Part shown: in pieces, positions 1-5,713 of the stretch
Numbering within the stretch: position 1 is the stretch's first letter
How the letters are laid out: each line of letters begins with the position of its first letter
Assembly: GCA_003645395.1 (NCBI GenBank)
Contig: QNFC01000123.1
Coordinates: 1 to 5,713 of the forward strand
DNA length: 5,713 nt
DNA from: Gammaproteobacteria bacterium
GTDB lineage: Bacteria > Pseudomonadota > Gammaproteobacteria > Immundisolibacterales > Immundisolibacteraceae
Reading direction: 5' to 3'
Translations under genes and position numbers: made by a program
The notes under the pieces: generated by a model
What the model saw: only the letters and a program-made list of their open reading frames with translations
Database searches by the model: none
Told to the model about the DNA's origin: nothing

Positions 1-6
1 CCCATC

Positions 7-924
7 ATGATTGTTTCTACACCGACGCCAGCGGGCGATACGTTGACGTTTCAGGATATGCTGTTGCGACTGCAGCAGTATTGGGCCGAGCAAGGCTGCG
101 TGCTGTTACAGCCTTACGACATGGAGGTGGGTGCAGGCACCTTCCACCCGGCAACGTTTCTGCGTGCTATCGGCCCCGACAGCTGGGCTGCGGCTTACGT
201 GCAACCATCGCGCCGCCCCACCGATGGCCGCTATGGCGACAACCCCAACCGCCTGCAGCACTACTATCAATATCAGGTAGTCATCAAGCCATCGCCGGAA
301 AACATTCAGGATCTTTATCTGGAATCTTTGCGCGCATTGGGGGTCGATACCTTGCGTAACGATATTCGTTTTGTGGAAGACAATTGGGAGTCGCCGACCC
401 TCGGAGCCTGGGGACTGGGTTGGGAAGTCTGGCTTAATGGCATGGAAGTCACTCAGTTCACCTATTTTCAGCAGGTTGGCGGCATCGCCTGTCGGCCGGT
501 AACTGCCGAGATTACCTACGGATTAGAGCGTATCGCTATGTACCTGCAGGGGGTCGACAGTGTTTATGACCTGGTCTGGGTCGAGGGCGCCAACGGCACG
601 GTTACCTATGGCGACGTGTTTCATCAGAATGAAGTGGAGCAGTCTGCCTATAACTTTGAGTGGGCAGATGTTGAACAGCTGCGCAGCCAGTTTGATGCTA
701 ATGAGCGCCAATGTATGGCATTGGTGGAAGCAGGGCTGCCACTACCAGCGTACGAGCAGGTGCTGAAGGCCTCGCATGCATTTAATCTACTGGATGCGCG
801 CAGAGCTATTGGAGTGACCGAACGAGCGCGTTATATCCTTCGGGTACGGACTTTGTCGCGAGCGGTGGCTGAAAAATATGCTGCGGGTTTGCAAACGGAT
901 GCCGAGGAGTCGAGCCATGGATAA
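7..924 (+). CDS. glyQ: Glycyl-tRNA synthetase alpha subunit
   Basis: The product is the alpha subunit of the bacterial alpha2-beta2 glycyl-tRNA synthetase, which charges tRNA-Gly with glycine using ATP in the cytoplasm; alpha carries the class II catalytic core. The 305 residues match the usual length (about 300). Family signatures are visible in order: QPYDMEVGAGTFHP near residues 35-48, QPSRRPTDGRYG (66-77) followed by NPNRLQHYYQYQ (79-90), EDNWESPTLGAWGLGWEVW (124-142), GMEVTQFTYFQQVGG (145-159), and the class II motif 3-like ITYGLER (169-175). The C-terminal part keeps NLLDARRAIGVTERARYILR. The start at base 7 gives about ten residues more than E. coli GlyQ before the conserved TFQ; the frame is open to the window edge and the ribosome-binding region is mostly off the window, so the exact start is slightly uncertain. 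Its end overlaps glyS by 8 nt, as expected for subunits made together. Confidence 0.97.
   Translation: MIVSTPTPAGDTLTFQDMLLRLQQYWAEQGCVLLQPYDMEVGAGTFHPATFLRAIGPDSWAAAYVQPSRRPTDGRYGDNPNRLQHYYQYQVVIKPSPENIQDLYLESLRALGVDTLRNDIRFVEDNWESPTLGAWGLGWEVWLNGMEVTQFTYFQQVGGIACRPVTAEITYGLERIAMYLQGVDSVYDLVWVEGANGTVTYGDVFHQNEVEQSAYNFEWADVEQLRSQFDANERQCMALVEAGLPLPAYEQVLKASHAFNLLDARRAIGVTERARYILRVRTLSRAVAEKYAAGLQTDAEESSHG
904..909 (+). promoter_or_regulatory. Shine-Dalgarno site for glyS
   Basis: GAGGAG lies 7 nt upstream of the ATG at 917, inside the last codons of glyQ. This strong, well-spaced site decides the glyS start: the frame is also open from an ATG at 878, but only the 917 start has this site and gives an N-terminus (MDNASTLLIEIGTEELPP) aligned with the family. 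Confidence 0.8.
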
Positions 925-3001
925 CGCATCGACCCTATTGATTGAGATCGGAACCGAAGAGTTACCGCCGAAATCATTAAAGCGGTTGGCAGATTCATTC
1001 GCCGATACTCTGGCGCAAAAACTGATGGCAGCGCAGCTTATTGAAACGGCCGATCAGGTGGCCCGATATGCTGCCCCGCGTCGGTTGGCAGTTAGCGTCA
1101 ATCAGGTTGCGCAACGCCAGCCCGACCAGCAGTTGGAACGGCGTGGTCCAGCCGTTAAGGCGGCATGGGATGAGGCCGGTGCGCCGACCAAAGCAACGCT
1201 AGGATTTGCCCGCTCGTGCGGAGTGGAACCCCAAGATTTGGAAACGCTGAGCACCGATAAAGGTGAGTGGCTCACCTACCGCAACTTGCAGCCAGGCAAA
1301 ATGGCCGTCGACCTGGTGCCGACAATGGTGCTCGAAGCCGTGCGCCAGCTGCCGATTGACCGACGGATGCGCTGGGGGGCAGGTGATGGTGAGTTTGTTC
1401 GCCCGGTCCACTGGCTGGTGGCACTGTTGGGCAGCGAAGTTGTTGATTTTGATTTGTTCGGCATTCGGTCTGGGCGTAACAGCCGCGGGCATCGTTTTCA
1501 CGCTAATCACGATATTTGCCTGGCAGATGCCGACAGCTATCTCGGTGCGTTGCGAGATGCCCATGTGGTGGCGGATTATGCGGAACGTCAGGACCTGATC
1601 GTTGCCCAGGCTGAGACTCTCGCGAAGGGCGTGGGTGGCTCGGTCGTGTTAGAGCCGGCGCTCCTCGATGAAGTTACCAGTCTGGTGGAATGGCCGCAGG
1701 CGGTACTAGGCAATTTTGATGACGAGTTTTTACAGGTCCCGGCGGAGGCCTTGATTGCCTCCATGGGCGATCACCAGAAATATTTTCATCTATTAGATGA
1801 TGAGCAGCGGTTACTGGCCCATTTTATCACCATCTCCAATCTCGATAGCCCGGATAGTAGCCTGATCGTGGCCGGTAATCAGCGAGTATTACGCGCGCGG
1901 TTGGCTGATGCTCAGTTTTTCTGGGAGAACGATTGTAAACGTAGCCTGCGCCAACTGGCTGCGGGGCTTTCGGCAGTGGTTTTTCAGCAGAAATTAGGCA
2001 CGCTGGCGGATAAAAGCGAACGCCTAACCCGGCTGCTAAAAGTTATTCTCACCGCCGTTGATAGTGAGTTGGACGTTCAATTATCTGAAGATGCGGCTGT
2101 TTTGTGTAAGGCTGATTTACTTTCCGATATGGTCGGAGAATTTCCTGCGCTGCAGGGGATGATGGGCCAGTATTACGCGCGTGCGGATGGGCTGGATGAT
2201 GCGGTTGGTGAGGCGATTCGTGAACATTATCTACCGCGTTTTGCTGGCGATGAGTTACCCAAAACCGTGTTGGGTGCCGCATTGGCACTGGCAGATCGCG
2301 TCGATACGTTGGTGGGTATTTTTGCCATCGGTGCAATCCCTAGCGGTGACAAAGACCCGTTCGGGCTGCGTCGCGCGGCATTGGGAGTATTACGTATTCA
2401 GCTGGAATTTGGACTTGATCTGCAACTATTCCCGCTACTTGAAGAGGCCGTGGCTGGATTGCCTGAGGCTCTACAGGATAATGCATTAGCAGGACGGGTG
2501 AATAATTTTGTTAGCGACCGTTACCGGGGCTATGCAGAGAGTGCCGGGTACGCGCATGATGAAATTGAAGCGGTTCTTGCAGTTAAGCCCTCGCGACTAC
2601 TGGACGCTCAGGGAAGACTACAGGCGGTGCAGCAGTTTCGGAGTAATCCGGCAGCTGCGAGTTTGGCTGCAGCCAATAAGCGCGTAGCAAATATTCTCAA
2701 TAAATCTGCAGAAAATGTTACGGGCGACGTTGATGCGGAGTTGCTGGTCGAACCGGAAGAACAGGTGCTCTATCAGGCATTGCAGGTTTGTGAACAGGCT
2801 GTTCTACCAATCATTGCAGACAGGGATTATTTGGCTGTGTGTCAACAGTTAGCAGGTCTACGCGAGGTGGTAGATGGGTTTTTCGATGCGGTGATGGTGA
2901 TGGCCGACGACAAGCAATTGCGGGATAACCGGCTGGCGTTGTTGCGACAGATGCGCGAATTGTTTCTGCAGGTCGCTGACTTCTCCTGCTTGCAGGGTTA
3001 A
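917..3001 (+). CDS. glyS: Glycyl-tRNA synthetase beta subunit
   Basis: This is the beta subunit of the heterotetrameric glycyl-tRNA synthetase. It binds tRNA-Gly and partners the catalytic alpha subunit encoded immediately upstream. With the ATG at 917 it has 694 residues, close to E. coli GlyS (689). Family landmarks are the N-terminal EIGTEELPPK (10-19), YAAPRRLA (51-58), MGDHQKYFHL (283-292), an HD-like central region with EHYLPRFAGDELP (from 436) and LADRVDTLVGIF (458-469), the near-invariant DKDPFGLRRAALGVLRI (478-494), and a C-terminal DALR-type anticodon-binding domain ending in FFDAVMVMADD and NRLALL (about 655-680). It overlaps glyQ by 8 nt in a different frame, which together with the strong ribosome-binding site suggests coupled translation of the two subunits. 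No frameshift or missing block is seen. The two-gene form contrasts with the fused GlyQS found in some bacteria. Confidence 0.97.
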   Translation: MDNASTLLIEIGTEELPPKSLKRLADSFADTLAQKLMAAQLIETADQVARYAAPRRLAVSVNQVAQRQPDQQLERRGPAVKAAWDEAGAPTKATLGFARSCGVEPQDLETLSTDKGEWLTYRNLQPGKMAVDLVPTMVLEAVRQLPIDRRMRWGAGDGEFVRPVHWLVALLGSEVVDFDLFGIRSGRNSRGHRFHANHDICLADADSYLGALRDAHVVADYAERQDLIVAQAETLAKGVGGSVVLEPALLDEVTSLVEWPQAVLGNFDDEFLQVPAEALIASMGDHQKYFHLLDDEQRLLAHFITISNLDSPDSSLIVAGNQRVLRARLADAQFFWENDCKRSLRQLAAGLSAVVFQQKLGTLADKSERLTRLLKVILTAVDSELDVQLSEDAAVLCKADLLSDMVGEFPALQGMMGQYYARADGLDDAVGEAIREHYLPRFAGDELPKTVLGAALALADRVDTLVGIFAIGAIPSGDKDPFGLRRAALGVLRIQLEFGLDLQLFPLLEEAVAGLPEALQDNALAGRVNNFVSDRYRGYAESAGYAHDEIEAVLAVKPSRLLDAQGRLQAVQQFRSNPAAASLAAANKRVANILNKSAENVTGDVDAELLVEPEEQVLYQALQVCEQAVLPIIADRDYLAVCQQLAGLREVVDGFFDAVMVMADDKQLRDNRLALLRQMRELFLQVADFSCLQG

Positions 3002-3010
3002 ACAGTAGCA

Positions 3011-3538
3011 ATGAGCTTGCCCCTATGGCAGACACTGCCAGTGCGCTGGGTGCTGCTGGACCGGGATGGTGTGATCAACCATGACTCATCCGAATACGTG
3101 CGTTCAGCCGATCAATGGCGGCCCATTGATGGCAGCATTGAAGCGATGGCCAGACTTTACGCCGCCGGATGCAAGCTAGCCGTCGTGACCAACCAGTCTG
3201 GAATTGGTCGCAATTATTACGGTCGCAGTGAACTCTTCGCTATGCATCGAAAAATGGCGACTCTGCTTGCCCGCCAGGGGGCACAGGTCGAAGCTGTGCT
3301 GTTTTGCCCCCACCTGGCTGATGCGGATTGTGATTGCCGTAAACCTGCCGCGGGCATGCTGCACCGGGTAATGAACTGTTTTGGCTTTAGCGCGGATCAG
3401 GCAGTCTTGGTAGGGGATGCTGAACGTGACCTGGCCGCCGCAGCAGAGGTAGACATCAACGGTGTACGAGTAGGTGATGCGGGTGACTATCCCACTTTGG
3501 CCGAATGGGTTGACCGATTACTGGGGATTACGCAGTGA
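3011..3538 (+). CDS. gmhB: D-glycero-D-manno-heptose-1,7-bisphosphate 7-phosphatase (HAD family)
   Basis: This HAD-superfamily, histidinol-phosphatase-like enzyme most likely removes the 7-phosphate from heptose-1,7-bisphosphate, a cytoplasmic step in making ADP-heptose for the LPS inner core. The 175 residues compare with 191 in E. coli. HAD motif I is LDRDGVIN (16-23) with Asp17 as predicted nucleophile and Asp19 as acid/base; motif II is VVTNQSG (58-64, Thr60); Lys111 in CRKP is the motif III position; motif IV is VGDAERD (134-140). A zinc site typical of GmhB is seen as Cys99-Pro-His101 and Cys107-Asp-Cys109, with a shorter loop between the pairs than in E. coli. The start lies 9 nt after glyS; its ribosome-binding site is weak (AGGG about 13 nt upstream, within the glyS end), so translation may depend on ribosomes leaving glyS. 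Other members of this family act on histidinol phosphate or other sugar phosphates, so substrate is inferred from the zinc motif and neighbours. Confidence 0.9.
   Translation: MSLPLWQTLPVRWVLLDRDGVINHDSSEYVRSADQWRPIDGSIEAMARLYAAGCKLAVVTNQSGIGRNYYGRSELFAMHRKMATLLARQGAQVEAVLFCPHLADADCDCRKPAAGMLHRVMNCFGFSADQAVLVGDAERDLAAAAEVDINGVRVGDAGDYPTLAEWVDRLLGITQ
3523..3527 (+). promoter_or_regulatory. Shine-Dalgarno site supporting the GTG start of the plsC-type gene
   Basis: GGGGA lies 7 nt upstream of the GTG at 3535, within the last codons of gmhB. It favours this GTG over the next in-frame ATG at 3571, which lies inside the palindrome and would remove part of the N-terminal membrane segment. Confidence 0.6.
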
Positions 3539-4266
3539 AACTATTGCGTTCGTTACTGTTTTCGACCGGGATGGTAATTACCATCCCGGTCACACTGTTT
3601 GCACTGTTATTGCTGGCATTCGCCCCGTTTCGGTATCGTTTTAAAGTTACGAGCACCTGGTCGAGGGCGATGCTGGCCTGGCTGCGAATAACCTGTGGTA
3701 TTCGCTATCGGGTTGAGGGGCTGGAGCATGTCGCAGGTGGCGCGACAGTTGTGTTGTCCAAACATCAATCAACCCTGGAGACACTCGCCTTGCAGGTAAT
3801 TTTTCAACCGATTACCTGGGTAATCAAACAGGAGTTGTTGCGGGTACCAGTTTTTGGTTGGGGGCTAGCGATGGTGATGCCCATTGCGATTGACCGAAAA
3901 GCTGGGAAAAAGGCGATGGCGCAGATTGTTGACCAGGGCACCGATCGGTTGCAAAAAGGCATATCGGTGGTGGTATTTCCTGAAGGAACCCGGACCGCGC
4001 CGGGCACCCATCGTCGCTACCGGCAGGGCGGGGCAATACTGGCCAAAGAATCTGGCTATCGAATACTCCCGATCGCACATAATGCGGGACAGTGCTGGGC
4101 CCGGCGCGAATTTACTAAACAGCCAGGCGAGGTGGTGTTTCGGATCGGTGCACCCATCGATATGGCGGACAAGAGTATTGAAGAGATTACTGCTGAAGTT
4201 GAGCAATGGATCGAGTCCGCGGTGGCGGAAATCAGTGATCTGCCGCCGGCTGAGTTGATTAAGTAA
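3535..4266 (+). CDS. plsC: 1-acyl-sn-glycerol-3-phosphate acyltransferase (PlsC family)
   Basis: This is a membrane-associated lysophosphatidate acyltransferase, which adds the second acyl chain to make phosphatidic acid, the precursor of membrane phospholipids. The 243 residues fit the family. A hydrophobic N-terminal segment (about 7-31) should anchor it in the inner membrane, followed by a basic stretch. Acyltransferase blocks in order: SKHQSTLET (75-83) with catalytic His77, in which the usual H-X4-D reads H-X4-E (Glu82); VPVFGWGLAMVMPIAIDR (104-121); VVVFPEGTRTAPG (145-157), the glycerophosphate-binding block; and ILPIAHNAG (177-185). The start is a GTG whose last two bases begin the gmhB stop (GTGA, 4-nt overlap), implying translational coupling. 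A perfect 28-bp palindrome falls in codons 10-19. Gammaproteobacteria often have several PlsC paralogues, and the homologue I recall beside gmhB in Pseudomonas is named differently, so acyl-chain preference and the gene symbol are less certain than the family. Confidence 0.88.
   Translation: MKLLRSLLFSTGMVITIPVTLFALLLLAFAPFRYRFKVTSTWSRAMLAWLRITCGIRYRVEGLEHVAGGATVVLSKHQSTLETLALQVIFQPITWVIKQELLRVPVFGWGLAMVMPIAIDRKAGKKAMAQIVDQGTDRLQKGISVVVFPEGTRTAPGTHRRYRQGGAILAKESGYRILPIAHNAGQCWARREFTKQPGEVVFRIGAPIDMADKSIEEITAEVEQWIESAVAEISDLPPAELIK
3564..3591. repeat. Perfect 28-bp palindrome without spacer
   Basis: The left arm GACCGGGATGGTAA (3564-3577) is followed directly by its exact reverse complement TTACCATCCCGGTC (3578-3591). 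In RNA it would fold as a stem of 11-12 bp with a loop of four to six A/U bases. It lies inside the plsC-type gene, starting 29 nt after its first base. No T-run follows it on either strand, so it does not look like an intrinsic terminator. Role unknown. Confidence 0.9.
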
Positions 4267-4275
4267 TCGCTGGAG

Positions 4276-5061
4276 TTATTCCTTGCTGTTGTACAGTGTA
4301 CTGGCAAGGGTAACGAAATCTTCCAGGCTGAGTGTTTCTGCCCTTGCCGCGGGATCACAGCCGGCCGCGATTATGGTTTCAGCATCACATAGCCCGGCTA
4401 AGGTATTGCGCAAGGTCTTGCGCCGGTGAGCGAAAGCGGCGGTGACGAGTTTGCTCAACGATTGTTCAAACTGGGAGTTCGCCAGTGTAGTTTGCCGCGG
4501 GTGCAAACGAACCATCTGTGAGTCAACTTTGGGTGGTGGCTCGAAAGCGCTGGGTGGAATTTCAATCAGCGGCTCGACGACGCAATAGTACTGGGTCATC
4601 ACACTTAGCCGGCCGTAACGTTTGCTGCCTGGCCTCGCCGCCATGCGCTCAACTACCTCTTTCTGCAGCATGAACAGCATGGATTCTATCTGCAGGCGCT
4701 GAGCGAATAGGTGGAACAGCAGCGGCGTAGAAATGTTGTAGGGTAGATTTCCTACCACGGTGACTGGTCCATCGAAGATGTCGCTGAGCTGTAGTTTGAG
4801 CGCATCAATTTCGATTAGCCGAAACTTGGGCTGATCAGCGAAGCGATGACGTAAATGTGCTGACAGGTCGCGGTCGATTTCTATGGCGATTAATTGGGCA
4901 CAACGCTCCAGCAGCGGAGCAGTGAGCACTCCCTGACCAGGGCCAATCTCTACCAGGGTTGCTTCCGGGCGGTAATCGATTAGCTCCATAATTTCGTTGA
5001 TGGCGAACTCATCGGTCAAAAAATGCTGACCAAAGCGCTTGCGCGGTCGGTGCTGGCTCAT
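4276..5061 (-). CDS. rsmA: 16S rRNA (adenine1518-N6/adenine1519-N6)-dimethyltransferase
   Basis: This is RsmA (KsgA), which uses S-adenosylmethionine to dimethylate the two adjacent adenines in the 3'-terminal hairpin of 16S rRNA late in small-subunit assembly; its loss classically gives kasugamycin resistance. The 261 residues compare with 273 in E. coli. Visible elements: KRFGQHFL (8-15); SAM-binding motif I EIGPGQG (38-44); IEIDRDL (60-66) with Glu61 expected to contact the SAM ribose; Asp86 in IDALKL; catalytic motif IV NLPYNIS (105-111); KRYGRLSVMTQYY (147-159); the substrate-side FEPPPKVDS (173-181); and the C-terminal FAHRRKTLRN (210-219). The start ATG shares ATGA with the stop of pdxA (4-nt overlap), and no strong ribosome-binding site is evident, so coupling to pdxA is likely. 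It is the last gene of this operon within view: its stop lies 9 bp from the converging plsC-type stop, leaving no room for apaG. Confidence 0.97.
   Translation of the reverse strand: MSQHRPRKRFGQHFLTDEFAINEIMELIDYRPEATLVEIGPGQGVLTAPLLERCAQLIAIEIDRDLSAHLRHRFADQPKFRLIEIDALKLQLSDIFDGPVTVVGNLPYNISTPLLFHLFAQRLQIESMLFMLQKEVVERMAARPGSKRYGRLSVMTQYYCVVEPLIEIPPSAFEPPPKVDSQMVRLHPRQTTLANSQFEQSLSKLVTAAFAHRRKTLRNTLAGLCDAETIIAAGCDPAARAETLSLEDFVTLASTLYNSKE
4281..4309. other. Imperfect hairpin at the convergent operon ends
   Basis: CCTTGC (4281-4286) pairs with GCAAGG (4304-4309), and within the loop GTACA (4291-4295) and TGTAC (4297-4301) form an 11-nt palindrome around G4296. The structure can form in transcripts from either direction and lies in the last codons of rsmA, 15 bp beyond the plsC-type stop. 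Neither side has a T-run, so it is not a standard intrinsic terminator; a weak bidirectional 3'-end structure is possible. Confidence 0.35.
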
Positions 5062-5713
5062 TGTGGGTGACTCAGGTCAATAGCGGTTCGAATTGCTCGC
5101 TCAAAGCTGTCTGGGTTTGCCTGGCCGCTGCCGGCCAGGTCATAAGCTGTGCCGTGATCGACAGACGTGCGTACGATCGGCAGTCCCAGGGTGATGTTAA
5201 CTGCGTTCTGTCCGGCGTTGTGTTTTAGCACCGGCAGGCCCTGGTCGTGATACATCGCAAGTACCAGGTCGCAATTGGATAACGCTCGTGGGGTAAACGC
5301 ACTATCTGCGGGCAGTGGCCCGATTAGCTGCATGCCCTGTCGGCGTAGACGATTCAGCACAGGTTGAATAATCTGCTGTTCTTCATTGCCCAGGTAGCCG
5401 CCGTCGCCGGCATGAGGGTTCAGGCCGCACACCGCGATGCGTGGATTAGTTAACTGATAAAGGCGGCGCATTTCGCGGTGGATGATATTCAATGTTGTAG
5501 TCAGCTTTTCGGCGGTGATGGCCGTAGCGACATCGCGAAGTGGTAAATGGGTTGTCAGTAGGGCGACTCTTAGTTGGGTCGTCGCCAGCAACATAACGAC
5601 GTCCGGTGTGTCGGTTAGTTGGGCGAGTAACTCGGTGTGGCCAGTGAAAGCAATACCGGCCTGGTTGATGACCGCTTTATCTAGTGGGCCGGTAACCAGC
5701 GCATCGGCCCGGC
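5058..5713 (-). CDS. pdxA: 4-hydroxythreonine-4-phosphate dehydrogenase, partial (N-terminus beyond window)
   Basis: PdxA oxidises 4-phosphohydroxy-L-threonine with NAD; the product decarboxylates and is used with deoxyxylulose phosphate by PdxJ to make pyridoxine 5'-phosphate (DXP-dependent vitamin B6 pathway). The frame stays open to the right edge, so the first methionine seen at 5594 is internal: upstream codons read ALVTGPLDKAVINQAGI and then FTGHTELL, clear PdxA sequence. About 218 residues are present, corresponding to roughly residue 112 to the end of E. coli PdxA. Metal-binding histidines are in TTHLPL (His codon 5547-5549), NPHAGDGG (5412-5414) and YHDQG (5247-5249), spaced 45 and 55 residues apart exactly as E. 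coli His166, His211 and His266. The substrate-site His-Thr of GHTE and residues equivalent to Lys274, Asn283 and Arg292 are also kept. Its TGA overlaps the rsmA ATG by 4 nt. In E. coli surA precedes pdxA; here that region is off the window. Confidence 0.96.
   Translation of the reverse strand, partial: RADALVTGPLDKAVINQAGIAFTGHTELLAQLTDTPDVVMLLATTQLRVALLTTHLPLRDVATAITAEKLTTTLNIIHREMRRLYQLTNPRIAVCGLNPHAGDGGYLGNEEQQIIQPVLNRLRRQGMQLIGPLPADSAFTPRALSNCDLVLAMYHDQGLPVLKHNAGQNAVNITLGLPIVRTSVDHGTAYDLAGSGQANPDSFERAIRTAIDLSHPQ

Noticed and set aside
878..916. Upstream in-frame ATG giving a longer GlyS.
   Set aside because: The extra 13 residues (MLRVCKRMPRSRA) do not resemble the family, whereas the ATG at 917 has a strong GAGGAG site 7 nt upstream and gives the normal N-terminus.
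1199..1564. Minus-strand open frame of 121 codons opposite glyS, and similar antisense frames elsewhere in the window.
   Set aside because: It lies fully within a well-supported gene, has no recognisable domain, and looks like a shadow frame of GC-rich coding sequence.
3059..3070. GACCGGGATGGT in the gmhB HAD motif I region is identical to 12 nt of the palindrome arm at 3564-3575.
   Set aside because: About one 12-nt direct match is expected by chance in a window of this size, and the gmhB copy is explained by the conserved LDRDG codons. It could in principle pair with 3580-3591, but nothing else supports that.
3884..4258. Plus-strand open frame of 124 codons inside the plsC-type gene in another frame.
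   Set aside because: The protein is rich in Arg and Trp without recognisable motifs and is fully contained in a gene whose catalytic blocks are intact.
5120..5139. GC-rich hairpin CCTGGCCG-CTGC-CGGCCAGG near the 3' end of pdxA.
   Set aside because: An 8-bp stem with a short loop is expected roughly once per window by chance, it lies in coding sequence, and no T-run follows; no evidence that it is a terminator before rsmA.
5592..5594. Possible pdxA start codon giving a 178-residue protein.
   Set aside because: The frame continues upstream to the window edge with unmistakable PdxA sequence, including GHTE, so this ATG is an internal methionine and the gene is cut by the window, not truncated.

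Overview
The window is a compact stretch of housekeeping chromosome, almost certainly from a gammaproteobacterium. The proteins closely resemble their E. coli counterparts. The run glyQ-glyS-gmhB-plsC on one strand matches the arrangement I recall near the origin in Pseudomonas and related lineages, so a marine or environmental relative of the Pseudomonadales/Cellvibrionales is my best guess. This taxonomic call is inference from gene order and recalled protein similarity; no search was run. Base composition looks moderately GC-rich and even throughout, and I see no insertion sequence, integrase, tRNA, CRISPR array or other sign of a mobile or accessory region.

Layout. Bases 1-4266 carry four plus-strand genes packed as an operon: glyQ (glycyl-tRNA synthetase alpha), glyS (beta; starts inside the end of glyQ), gmhB (heptose-bisphosphate phosphatase, 9 nt after glyS) and a plsC-type lysophosphatidate acyltransferase (GTG start overlapping the gmhB stop). 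Bases 4276-5713 carry two minus-strand genes pointing back at them: pdxA (pyridoxal-phosphate synthesis; its N-terminal third lies beyond the right edge) and rsmA/ksgA (16S rRNA dimethyltransferase), which overlap by 4 nt. The two operons converge with only 9 bp between their stop codons. No stretch over 300 bases lacks a gene, and no internal promoter is evident.

How the genes fit together. The plus operon joins tRNA charging with two envelope steps: GmhB acts in ADP-heptose synthesis for the LPS inner core and PlsC makes phosphatidic acid. The minus operon joins PLP synthesis with ribosome maturation, the conserved pdxA-rsmA pair of gammaproteobacteria; the apaG-apaH genes that follow rsmA in E. 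coli are not present here. Stop/start overlaps at three of the four same-strand junctions point to translational coupling.

I do not see a new biological system here. The strongest unexplained signal is a perfect 28-bp palindrome without spacer (3564-3591) just inside the 5' end of the plsC-type gene. It is bracketed by a short direct repeat and has no terminator-like T-run on either side.
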